Assembly (NCBI GenBank): GCA_902768325.1
Contig: CACXKY010000010.1
Coordinates: forward strand, 1-43,433
Source: Fibrobacter succinogenes
Lineage (GTDB): Bacteria > Fibrobacterota > Fibrobacteria > Fibrobacterales > Fibrobacteraceae
DNA length: 43,433 nucleotides
Reading direction: 5' to 3'
A program made the translations under genes and the position numbers. Within the stretch, counting starts at the first letter, position 1. Each line of letters starts with the position of its first letter. This document shows positions 16,409 through 24,923 of this stretch, one piece after another. The notes under the pieces are model-generated. The model made no database searches and had not been told where the DNA came from. It saw only the letters and a list, made by a program, of their open reading frames with translations.

Positions 16409-19400
16409 CTAGTTAGGGGCGTTGTAGCGCTTGATACCGAAGATCTTCGTCTTGTCGTAGGAGTCTCCGGAACTGAACCTTTCGCGTGTCTTTTCGTCCT
16501 TGTCGGCGTTAGGCACGAACTTCGTCTTGATTTCCGCCTTGTAGATGTAGGCGCCCGTACCGACGGCGCGACCGTTCTGGGAGCGGACGCCCATGCCCGG
16601 CACGTTGGTCCATTCCACCATGAGGGTGACCTTGTTGGTCGAGGAGAGGTACTTGGACGAAGGAATGCTGAAATCTTCGGACAGACGGTTGACAAACGAT
16701 CCGAGGTTCGTGTAGATCGGCAGGTCGTACGATACCTTGAGCGTATCCCAGGCGGCATTCTCGCCGAGGCCGCTTCCACGCGGAACGGTGAGGTCGAATA
16801 CCCAGACGGCGCCGGTGAGCGGGGTGACGGTCGTGTCGATGCCCTGCTTTAGGACCTTGCCGGTCTTCGGATCGATGGCGTCAAGCGTTTGCGTGCTCGG
16901 ATTGACGATATACAACATCATGGTCGGATCGTTCGGCGTAGCATCGCCCTTAGCCGTGTTGATCTTGGAAAGGTGGTCGCGGATGTATACGTTGAAGGTA
17001 ATCTTCGGGTCGCCTTCGCCACCCACAGTCACCCACGGGTTGTTCGTGGCAGGGCTGTTACCGCTTTGGTCGATAAAGGCGCTCTGGGTGAGCGGGGCCA
17101 GGCGTACGCGGTCACCATCCATAATGAAGTTGTCGCTAGTATCGATGACGCTGAAAACGGTCGGCTTGAAGGTCCACTTGTACAGGTCGGTCTTCTTGGC
17201 GAACAGATCGTCGCGTTCACGCAAGAAGAATACCTTGGTGGAGTCGATCATGGAAACCGGTTCGCTGAAGTTCATGTTGGTGGTGACGAAGGAGGCGCTC
17301 TGGACCGATGCAGAGATGAATATCGGCCCGACCTTGTCTTCGGCGAGGATAGAGTTGCTCTCGTAAGAGGCTCCCGTGCCAAGATGTTGCATCACGAAAC
17401 CGGCTCCCACGAGGTTCTTGCCGTTCACGACGCCTTCGTAGGTGCCGTTCGTATTGCCAAGCGCAAAGGTGGGATTGAGTTTGAGGGTTCCCTTAGTCTT
17501 GGAGTCATCAAAGCTCAAGTTGCTCCCCTTGACCCAGAGGGTTTCCGGGAGGGCGCTACCGAAGATGACGGAAATGTTGTCAGGCGTATGCTTCGTGTCG
17601 ACCGCCTGGGAGAACGTGATGTTGACCTGGTCGGCAATACCGTCTTCGTTCGGGTCGGAAATGCTGGCGTACGTCATGGGGACGGGGCGGATCTTCAAGA
17701 GGACGGGCAGGATTTCCGGTGTGCATTCGCCAACTTCATTACCCGCGAGGTCGCGGATTCCGCTGGTGGAGAGCAACTGGACTTCCATGCCTTCGGTAAT
17801 CAGGGAGCTGCCACCGGCACCGAACTCGATTTCATATTCCCAGATGTTCAGGCTGTCGTTATAGATCTTTGCAGCCTTGACCGTGATGCCTCTATCGTTC
17901 GGCAATACCTTGGTGGGCCACGTGAGCCCAGGTGCCTGGATTGCTTCGCTAAACTGCAGGTACACGCGGTCGCTGGTCGCCGTATCCAGTTTTTCTAGGA
18001 CGGACGCAGAAATGAGCCTCGGGGCAATGCCGTCTTGGTAGAAGTCCGAGGAGGTTTCCTGCTTGCCGGCAATGTTGCTCACGAGTGTGATGCTCCCTGA
18101 CGGGCTTGTGTTCATAGTCGTGTCGCCGATCGATGCGGCGACGACGAGTTCCTTGCCGTTTTGCGAAATGACAGTGGTCGAGACCAGCGTGTCGTTGCCG
18201 TAAACGTACTTCACGGAGTTGAAGCTTTGCTGTTGGTCCGCGACGTACTCGTTCGAGAGCGTAATCTGGATGGCGTCGGGGATTCCGTTACAATCCATAT
18301 CGACCATCTTCGCAAAGTCAATAATGGGCCAGGGCGGCAAATCCTGAATGATAAGTACCGCAGGATTGTTGTTGTAGTGCACCTTGGAGGTGTTCGGGCC
18401 AATCGCGCGGAGCAATGTCTCGGTGGCTACGTCGGAACTCACGTAGAATACGGCTTCTCCGTTCACGATATCGATGTTGAAGCCGTCGTCTCCGGCGATG
18501 GTCGCGTCGCTTGACGTGAAGTATTTTGCGAGGCCATTTTCGGAACTGAGCTGGATGGTAATGCGCTCTGTCGTAATCAAGGACAGCGTACTGTCAAGCA
18601 ACTGCACGTGGACTTCCGCCTTCTTGCCAGTATAGGCCGTGATGGTGTCGACGGTGAATTGCAGGTAACGCTCTTCTGGCGGTGCCGTGATGGTATCGAT
18701 TTCAACGTTGGTGCGCATAATGGCGCAGGCGCAGTCATAGCTACCGTTGATGTTCGCACCGTGGTTGTGCCAGCTGACCCATTCCATGTAGTTGTTGCCG
18801 TAGACGAGCGTCGTGTCGAGACCGAATACGAAGGCGTCCTTGCGGTTGGCCGGGTCATAGAGGGTGTGCGAGAACTGAGAAACACCGTTCATTTCAAGGT
18901 CGTCAAGGATACCTGTCGGGGTCACCTTGCTGGATCCCTGATAGCTTGTCTGGTAATCTTCCTTTTCAACGGAGTAGTACGGAGTTACGAACGGGCTTGC
19001 GAATTCGAGCGTAACGGTTTTCGGCGTCATCGGGCCGCTTTCAGGCGTGTAGTCGGGGCCGTAACCGTAAATATGCCTGCCATGGTAATAGACGGCGATA
19101 TAGGGGTCGCGCGTAAAGGCGACAACTTTTTCGCCCTTCGAATTACGCTCGATGAAGGTTGTTTCAGATCCTTTGAAATAGGGAGCTTGAGTCAAGTCAA
19201 TGCCTTCAAAGTACTCGGGGTCATCTTCTCCGGTATGTGGCCGGAGCGACCAGGAACCTTCGAGGTCGCTGTATTTCGCCGTTTTTACAGAGGGGTTGTA
19301 GTCATGGAGTATGGTTTGAATGATCAATTGTCCAGAAACTTCCAAGACGCCAGTTACGTTAATGGGCAGGTAATATCCCCCAAAGCCATCAGGTTGTGCT

Positions 19401-22252
19401 GTACCAAAAGTGACACTGATGGCCTTGCCCATTTGTCCGTCGCCCCCGAAGTTCTGGTGGCAGTTCCCTAGGGCAGAGAGGTTTGGATCCTTTAGGTACA
19501 GGCGGACTTCAAAATTTTCAAAAGGCATGGTATCGTTGTTTGCGATAGACAAGATAAATCCACTGCAATCTTGCCATGAACTGCAACTGGCTTCGCTGCC
19601 ATAAGAGCTTGGCTTCACATAGATATCAAGATTGGCGTAAATGGCGTGCTCCTCCGTTGTAAAGCTGTAGAAAGCGCCGCCGTTGTCGTCGGTGGTTGCT
19701 CCAGACGATACGCTGAAGTAGTAGGTCTTGCCGGCTTCCAGGTTGGTAAGCGTTGCTTCGTGGAAGAGTACCGCTCCGCCGTCGGCCGCTTGCGTTTGTC
19801 CCAGAGCGGTTGTGGTTCCGTAGTTCACGACGCCGTTCATACGGTCGCTGGACCACCAGTAAATCTTGGCACTCCTGTGGTCCACCTGGCAAATCGTTAC
19901 GCCGCTGATGGTCGTCATGACGGTCTTCATGGTGAACGTGTACCATTGTCCGTGATTGTCGTCAGAGGACATGTTGCGCTGGGTGTCGATACCTTCCAGG
20001 TAGAAGTAATATGTCTGGCCGGGCGTGAGGCCGTTCAAGGTGAGGGCCCCGTCCTTGCTGGCCTTGTCTTGCTTGACGGACTTGGCCGTTGCCTTGTCGC
20101 GCATCGTATTGTAGAATACCGTGGTGAGGGCGACTTCGTTGGAGTTCCAGCTGATAATCGCAGAAGTGTCCGTAATCGGCGTGCCAACGATGTTGGTGTA
20201 CAGCGGGCCTTCAGCATCGATGGGGAGCGTTTCTGCAAGGCTCTGTGCCGGGAACAGGAACTGTGCCGAGAAGTCGATACAGGTTTCGGTAGATACGAAG
20301 GTTTCCCAGTCTTCAACCAGGGGCTTTGTCGGTTCACGACCGCCCATGAGTGCGCCCTTGGGGCAGCGGTACTGGTAAGGCATGCCGCCCGCGTTGTAGC
20401 CATCGGGGTTTGCCGCGCGGTTGTGCGGATGCTGCGGGTTCTTGTCGCCGGCGCCCATCAACAGGGAAATGTCCCACGGGTTGGCACCCAGGGCGTAGTA
20501 CATGTTGTCGAGGGCGACCTTCAGGTAGCGTTCGTCCTTCGTGATTTCGTACATCAAGAAGACGGCAACGGCAGTACCGAGGTTGTAGCGGACCACGCCC
20601 CAGTCAAAGCTGACCCAGAGCAAGTTATAAGGAGAAATGACGTGCAGGTAGGAATCGCTTGCATGCGGGTCACCGGCTGTGTGCGGGTTGTGGACGACAA
20701 CCGAGTCGCCGTCGTTCGTGGCGTCATTGATGACCTTGTGGAACGTATACATGACACGGAGGTTCAAGGAATCGCGTTCCTGCGGGGTCAGGCCGTACAG
20801 TTCCGTGGAGTTCACGTCGTCGTCAAGGATGAGCTTCTTGAATGCGAACAACACGTACGAATGGATATTCTGGTAGTCCGAAGCCCAGCCACCGGGGGTG
20901 AAACCGCTGGTATGTCCGAGGAAACCGCCCTTGAAGTATTCCAGGTTAAACTGGTAGTTCGTTGAGTTGTCGTTGAGCTTGGGATTCTTGTACAGGTCGT
21001 AACGGTAGGTCGTGTCACCCGTTGCATACCACAGGGCGAGAGCTGCTGCCGCGCCATCGTCGTAGAGGGGACCACCACCGGTGTAGAACCCCGGGAAATA
21101 GGTGTTTCTTCCGGGGCTGCCTGCTTCTGCATACTTGTCGAACGACGGCATCAGGACCTTGGCGTACATGTCCTGGGCTACCTTGAGCAGGGAGTCGGAA
21201 TAGACCGGGTCGAAAGGCCTATAGCCGACAGACACGTTGGCGAGGGCGGCAATGAACATACCGGCCACGTTGGAACCAATATCGTCGAGGACGACGCGGT
21301 CAGGGCCACCCTTGGCCGGGAGCTGGGCATCTTGCTTTTCGGGAACATCCCAGTATTCGTGGTCCGCCTGGCTGACGCCGACGGAATGGTACATGTTGCC
21401 CTTGGCGAGAAGGCCATCGGCTTTCGATGCTTCATAGAGCTTCAAGATATAGTCCGTTCCGATATGGGCCTCGTACAAGACGTCCGGAATACCATCTGTA
21501 AATACCGTATCGGCGTAGGAGTTGCCGTAGCGGTCTTCCGCCTTGTTCTGGTAGGTGAGGTAGACCATCGAAAGGACGTAGGCCGCATAGCCTAGGGTTT
21601 CAGAAACCTTGAAGTGGTCGCCGCAGTCGTGCCAGCCGCCGGTGAGGTCGTGCTTGATCTTGGAGCCGTCTTTCAGGTGGCAGGGCTTGTGGAAGTGCGA
21701 TTTGGTGTCGCCGCAGCGCTGGATGCCGAAGAATTGCAGGGAGTTTTCGAGGATGGCGTTATAAATGGACGGATGTACGTGGAAGGTCGCCGAGGTGTCG
21801 GAGCCTACGACAAGGTAGTACTCGCCCTGGGTATTGAGCGTCGTGAAGTCGGCACGGTAAAGGTCTTCCGTTGCGGTACCGGTCGTGTCGCCAAACTTAT
21901 AGAGCTGGTTTTCTTTAAGGGAGTTGAATGCCCCGTTGACGTGGATGCCGGGTTTTACGACGCCCTTCTTGATGAGGGAGAGGTTCCCGCCGCCGGAGAC
22001 TTCCTTGCCCGTATTGGCGTCAATAACCTTGAAGGTCATTTCCTTCGGGTCGGCCACATAGGCGTATTTATAGTCTTGCGGGCGGAATCCGCTCTGGTTG
22101 ACGCGGATGGAGCGCCTGTTGTAGACGTTCAGGGAGTCCAGGTATCGGCGGCTATGGACCTTGTCGGTTCGGTCGATAACCGGGAGCGCGGCCTGGGCGA
22201 AGTCTGCTAAGAGCAGACCGAGTAGGACTGTTGCAAAAATTGATTTTCTCAT
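16409..22252 (-). CDS. Multidomain glycoside hydrolase family 9 cellulase
   Basis: A 1947-residue secreted enzyme. The ATG at 22252 is chosen because it opens a Sec signal peptide (MRKSIFATVLLGLLLADFAQA). Order: CelD-type Ig-like N-domain (residues about 45-165, RVNQSGFRPQDYKYAYV), GH9 catalytic domain to about 670, two fibronectin-III-like modules (677-775, 776-866), a possible carbohydrate-binding-like beta region (870-1065), then Ig-like repeats with DxNxDGIxD-type motifs to the end. Catalytic residues are visible: GGWHDCGDH with Asp209 and Asp212, and Glu656 in VSTETCIDFSAQ. GH9 enzymes cut beta-1,4-glucan by inversion. The C-terminus contains GRAVGTGAYIYKAEI, a pattern seen in FlgD-like/secretion-associated ends. 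No ribosome site is evident. Ended by a strong terminator. Confidence 0.9.
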   Translation of the reverse strand: MRKSIFATVLLGLLLADFAQAALPVIDRTDKVHSRRYLDSLNVYNRRSIRVNQSGFRPQDYKYAYVADPKEMTFKVIDANTGKEVSGGGNLSLIKKGVVKPGIHVNGAFNSLKENQLYKFGDTTGTATEDLYRADFTTLNTQGEYYLVVGSDTSATFHVHPSIYNAILENSLQFFGIQRCGDTKSHFHKPCHLKDGSKIKHDLTGGWHDCGDHFKVSETLGYAAYVLSMVYLTYQNKAEDRYGNSYADTVFTDGIPDVLYEAHIGTDYILKLYEASKADGLLAKGNMYHSVGVSQADHEYWDVPEKQDAQLPAKGGPDRVVLDDIGSNVAGMFIAALANVSVGYRPFDPVYSDSLLKVAQDMYAKVLMPSFDKYAEAGSPGRNTYFPGFYTGGGPLYDDGAAAALALWYATGDTTYRYDLYKNPKLNDNSTNYQFNLEYFKGGFLGHTSGFTPGGWASDYQNIHSYVLFAFKKLILDDDVNSTELYGLTPQERDSLNLRVMYTFHKVINDATNDGDSVVVHNPHTAGDPHASDSYLHVISPYNLLWVSFDWGVVRYNLGTAVAVFLMYEITKDERYLKVALDNMYYALGANPWDISLLMGAGDKNPQHPHNRAANPDGYNAGGMPYQYRCPKGALMGGREPTKPLVEDWETFVSTETCIDFSAQFLFPAQSLAETLPIDAEGPLYTNIVGTPITDTSAIISWNSNEVALTTVFYNTMRDKATAKSVKQDKASKDGALTLNGLTPGQTYYFYLEGIDTQRNMSSDDNHGQWYTFTMKTVMTTISGVTICQVDHRSAKIYWWSSDRMNGVVNYGTTTALGQTQAADGGAVLFHEATLTNLEAGKTYYFSVSSGATTDDNGGAFYSFTTEEHAIYANLDIYVKPSSYGSEASCSSWQDCSGFILSIANNDTMPFENFEVRLYLKDPNLSALGNCHQNFGGDGQMGKAISVTFGTAQPDGFGGYYLPINVTGVLEVSGQLIIQTILHDYNPSVKTAKYSDLEGSWSLRPHTGEDDPEYFEGIDLTQAPYFKGSETTFIERNSKGEKVVAFTRDPYIAVYYHGRHIYGYGPDYTPESGPMTPKTVTLEFASPFVTPYYSVEKEDYQTSYQGSSKVTPTGILDDLEMNGVSQFSHTLYDPANRKDAFVFGLDTTLVYGNNYMEWVSWHNHGANINGSYDCACAIMRTNVEIDTITAPPEERYLQFTVDTITAYTGKKAEVHVQLLDSTLSLITTERITIQLSSENGLAKYFTSSDATIAGDDGFNIDIVNGEAVFYVSSDVATETLLRAIGPNTSKVHYNNNPAVLIIQDLPPWPIIDFAKMVDMDCNGIPDAIQITLSNEYVADQQQSFNSVKYVYGNDTLVSTTVISQNGKELVVAASIGDTTMNTSPSGSITLVSNIAGKQETSSDFYQDGIAPRLISASVLEKLDTATSDRVYLQFSEAIQAPGLTWPTKVLPNDRGITVKAAKIYNDSLNIWEYEIEFGAGGSSLITEGMEVQLLSTSGIRDLAGNEVGECTPEILPVLLKIRPVPMTYASISDPNEDGIADQVNITFSQAVDTKHTPDNISVIFGSALPETLWVKGSNLSFDDSKTKGTLKLNPTFALGNTNGTYEGVVNGKNLVGAGFVMQHLGTGASYESNSILAEDKVGPIFISASVQSASFVTTNMNFSEPVSMIDSTKVFFLRERDDLFAKKTDLYKWTFKPTVFSVIDTSDNFIMDGDRVRLAPLTQSAFIDQSGNSPATNNPWVTVGGEGDPKITFNVYIRDHLSKINTAKGDATPNDPTMMLYIVNPSTQTLDAIDPKTGKVLKQGIDTTVTPLTGAVWVFDLTVPRGSGLGENAAWDTLKVSYDLPIYTNLGSFVNRLSEDFSIPSSKYLSSTNKVTLMVEWTNVPGMGVRSQNGRAVGTGAYIYKAEIKTKFVPNADKDEKTRERFSSGDSYDKTKIFGIKRYNAPN

Positions 22253-22479
22253 AGGTATATACTTATGTAACTTTTTTCTTAATATAGATAAAAAGTCGGG
22301 AAACCGGATGCCGTGGGTCGCCCCTCCAGAAGGGAACGGCAAAAATCTGTGACGAAAAAGAGGCTTGTAAGCAAAACGTAATAACGAGTTTACAATTTTG
22401 TGTAATTTTTATTTTATAGTTGTTTCCTCTCCTGAATGGACTTAAAATATCTAAATTGGAACAAACTAAAGGGGAAATA
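22253..22479. promoter_or_regulatory. Divergent intergenic region with structured segment
   Basis: A 227-nt gap between the cellulase (minus) and the first collagen-like FISUMP gene (plus) must hold both promoters. A TTTACA at 22389-22394 followed by TTTTAT/TATAGT near 22412-22420 could be a plus-strand promoter. Around 22295-22346 two small hairpins occur on either strand: CGG-GAAA-CCG, and a GCCGT/ACGGC stem enclosing CCCT/AGGG. The structured part lies about 45-95 nt upstream of the cellulase start, so it may be in its leader. No known riboswitch is matched. Confidence 0.35.
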
Positions 22480-23772
22480 ATGAACAAAGTTGTTTATACT
22501 AGGCTTATTGGACTGTTGATGGTTGCCCTGCTTGCTGCGTGCGGCGATTCGGTTACCGAAACGACAACTGTATACCATAACGACGATATCGCGGTCCTGG
22601 CTGCTGGAGACAGCTTGAAGAACCAAACCTGCGATTCTTCGAGCATAGGCGAATTGCTTTATGTGACGGATTCCACGGAATTGTTCCTGTGCAATGGTAA
22701 AAAATGGACTTCGCTGAAGGGTGAACGCGGAAAGACCGGCAAAACGGGAAAAGATGGTAAAAAGGGCGATGATGGCCCCAAGGGCGATGATGGCGAAAGT
22801 CTTCCGGGTGATAAAGGCCTCCAGGGGCCTAAGGGAGACGATGGTGTTGCTGGGACCAGCTGCAAAATCGTGAGCGACAAGGATGGCGTTGTCGTCATCA
22901 AGTGCGGTGACGGAGAAGATGCCGATTCCGTGAAAATGTACAAGTCGATATGCGGTTCCACCCCGTTTGACCCGGAAAAAGCTTCTTGCGTGAATGGCGA
23001 AACGTTCTCTTGTGGTGGAAAGCCCTATAATCCGCTGAAGGAAGAATGCGTTGACGGAAAGGCGTACTCCTGCAATGGCAAGCCGTTTAACCCTACCAAG
23101 CAACTGTGCGATGAGAGGGACGGCCAAATGTACAATTTTGTAAAGGTCGGTGATAACGTTTGGATGGCCGAAAATCTGAATTACAACTACAATGTTGGAT
23201 CGGCCAAGAGCATGTGCTACGATGACGAACCGGAAAACTGCGAAAAATACGGTCGCCTGTACACATGGTCCGCCGCTATGGATAGTGCGGCCAAGTTTAG
23301 TAATGATTGCAAGAACTGTGGTTTTTATTCTTCAGCGGAATCCAGTGTAAAGGCTGGTTCTGACCCGATGCGCGGGGTGTGTCCCGAAGGATGGCATATG
23401 CCCTCTGTAGGGGAATGGCAAGATGTTGTGAGCGCGTCTGGGAAAGCGAGTGGGTCTGCCGCTCCGTACTTTAAAAGTACGACAGACTGGCTAGTAAATG
23501 AAGATGTGGATGGAAATGGAGCCGATGAAATGGGAATGAACATTCTTCCGGCTGGCGAGTTTGTTACCAACAAGCTAAGAACAGAGTATCAGAGCCTTCA
23601 TGAAAAGACATATTTTTGGACAAGCCTAGAAATGAGAGACCAAGATGTGTCAACAGTTGCGTTTACCGCTTGGTTATCGTACGCTGATACCGAATTCTAT
23701 GTGGGTAGTTTCTTGGATAATAGGCATGGCAAAGATCAGGCTATTTCTGTTCGCTGTGTCAAGAACAATTAA
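22480..23772 (+). CDS. FISUMP-domain lipoprotein with collagen-like Gly-X-Y segment
   Basis: A 430-residue lipoprotein: the signal ends LLAAC with Cys21. A short N-terminal region (about residues 25-80) precedes a collagen-like stretch of roughly 15-16 Gly-X-Y triplets (residues about 80-130, GERGKTGKTGKDGKKGDDG). A Cys-rich region follows with three related CxGKPxNP/FDPEK-type units, then the FISUMP domain (VKVGDNVWMAENLNYNYN, YGRLYTWSAAMD, RGVCPEGWHMPSVGEWQDV, final ISVRCVKNN). The ATG at 22480 is set by the GGGG site and by the signal; an upstream in-frame ATG at 22420 lacks both. A close relative follows 11 nt downstream. Collagen-like triplets suggest a trimeric stalk on the cell surface, which is inference. 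Function unknown. Confidence 0.87.
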   Translation: MNKVVYTRLIGLLMVALLAACGDSVTETTTVYHNDDIAVLAAGDSLKNQTCDSSSIGELLYVTDSTELFLCNGKKWTSLKGERGKTGKTGKDGKKGDDGPKGDDGESLPGDKGLQGPKGDDGVAGTSCKIVSDKDGVVVIKCGDGEDADSVKMYKSICGSTPFDPEKASCVNGETFSCGGKPYNPLKEECVDGKAYSCNGKPFNPTKQLCDERDGQMYNFVKVGDNVWMAENLNYNYNVGSAKSMCYDDEPENCEKYGRLYTWSAAMDSAAKFSNDCKNCGFYSSAESSVKAGSDPMRGVCPEGWHMPSVGEWQDVVSASGKASGSAAPYFKSTTDWLVNEDVDGNGADEMGMNILPAGEFVTNKLRTEYQSLHEKTYFWTSLEMRDQDVSTVAFTAWLSYADTEFYVGSFLDNRHGKDQAISVRCVKNN

Positions 23773-23783
23773 AGGGAGGTAGC

Positions 23784-24908
23784 ATGCGATTTATTTATGC
23801 CATGCCTTTCTTGGCCTTGTTCTTTGTCGCTTGCAGTGATGACACTAGCAGTGAAGTTGTCGATGTGTACGACGATGTCAACCAGATCCTGGCTTCAGGG
23901 AAAAAATTGAAGTCGGTGGATTGTGATTCCACAAATATCGGCGAAAAACTTTTCGTTGTCGATTCCGGTGCATCTTATTTTTGTGATGGCCATGACTGGA
24001 ATCTGCTGAAAGGCGGTGACGGTAAGCAAGGTAAGCAGGGTGCCGATGGCAAAAAAGGGGCGCAGGGCGACAAGGGCGCTAAAGGAGATTCCGCCCAAAC
24101 TAAGGGTGAAACTGGTGCCAACGGTGAAAAAGGCGAAGCTGGCGATTCCTCGAAGGTCAATTGCGGTGTAGCTAGCGATTCTGCCGGAGTCATCGTCCTG
24201 AAGTGTTCCGACGGAGAACCTTCGGTGCTCTATACGGCCCTATGTGGTAATTCCGGTTACGATCCGGAAAAACAGTTCTGTTTCCAGGGAAAACTCTATA
24301 ATTCTACAGAGTTTCTCATTGATTCCCGTGACAACCAGGTGTACCGCATTGCCCTCTTTGGCAAGGGCGATTCCGCCAGAACATGGATGGTGGAAAACCT
24401 GAATTACGCCCTGAATGAAGGTGAACAGAGCTGGTGCTACGACAACAATGAAGAGAACTGCCAAAAGTACGGAAGGCTCTATACTTGGGCTGCTGTGCTT
24501 AACAGGTCCGAGGAAGAATGTGGCTACGGGCAAAAGTGTAACGTGGCCAATCCGTTCCGCGGATTGTGCCCTGAAGGCTGGCACGTTTCTACGAAGGACG
24601 AATGGCAGATGCTGTTCAAGCTGGAAAAAGAAAAAGACACTGCTGGAGAGATGCTGCGTTCGAAGACTGGATGGAAAGAAGACGTTAAGGGTACCGATGC
24701 CCTTGGCTTTGCCGCCCTTCCGGGAGGCTATTACGAAGAGGGTGTTTTCCACGGGAAGTCGGAAACGGCCTTGTTCTGGACATCGAATTTCATTGACAAG
24801 TTCAGCGCTCAGTCTTACGGCATGACATACGATAGCAAGGATGTCACCTACGAGGCCCTTGATGAAGATATGGGCCTGTCTCTTCGCTGTGTGAAAAACG
24901 ATCGCTAG
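23784..24908 (+). CDS. FISUMP-domain lipoprotein with collagen-like segment (paralogue of upstream gene)
   Basis: A 374-residue lipoprotein with the lipobox FFVAC (Cys17). It repeats the layout of the preceding gene: a short region with SxxCDSTNIGEKLFVVDS (matching the upstream CDSSSIGELLYVTDS), Gly-X-Y triplets at about residues 78-118 (GDGKQGKQGADGKKGAQGDK), a shorter Cys-containing spacer, then FISUMP (FLIDSRDNQVYRIALFG, WMVENLNYALNEG, YGRLYTWAAVL, RGLCPEGWHVSTKDEWQML, LSLRCVKND). It lacks the extra Cys units of its neighbour. GGGAGG lies 5 nt before the ATG. The stop is 15 nt from the convergent end of the GAF-HlyD gene, with no clear terminator. The pair probably arose by tandem duplication and shares an operon. 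Confidence 0.87.
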   Translation: MRFIYAMPFLALFFVACSDDTSSEVVDVYDDVNQILASGKKLKSVDCDSTNIGEKLFVVDSGASYFCDGHDWNLLKGGDGKQGKQGADGKKGAQGDKGAKGDSAQTKGETGANGEKGEAGDSSKVNCGVASDSAGVIVLKCSDGEPSVLYTALCGNSGYDPEKQFCFQGKLYNSTEFLIDSRDNQVYRIALFGKGDSARTWMVENLNYALNEGEQSWCYDNNEENCQKYGRLYTWAAVLNRSEEECGYGQKCNVANPFRGLCPEGWHVSTKDEWQMLFKLEKEKDTAGEMLRSKTGWKEDVKGTDALGFAALPGGYYEEGVFHGKSETALFWTSNFIDKFSAQSYGMTYDSKDVTYEALDEDMGLSLRCVKNDR

Positions 24909-24923
24909 TACGAGAAAACGGAT

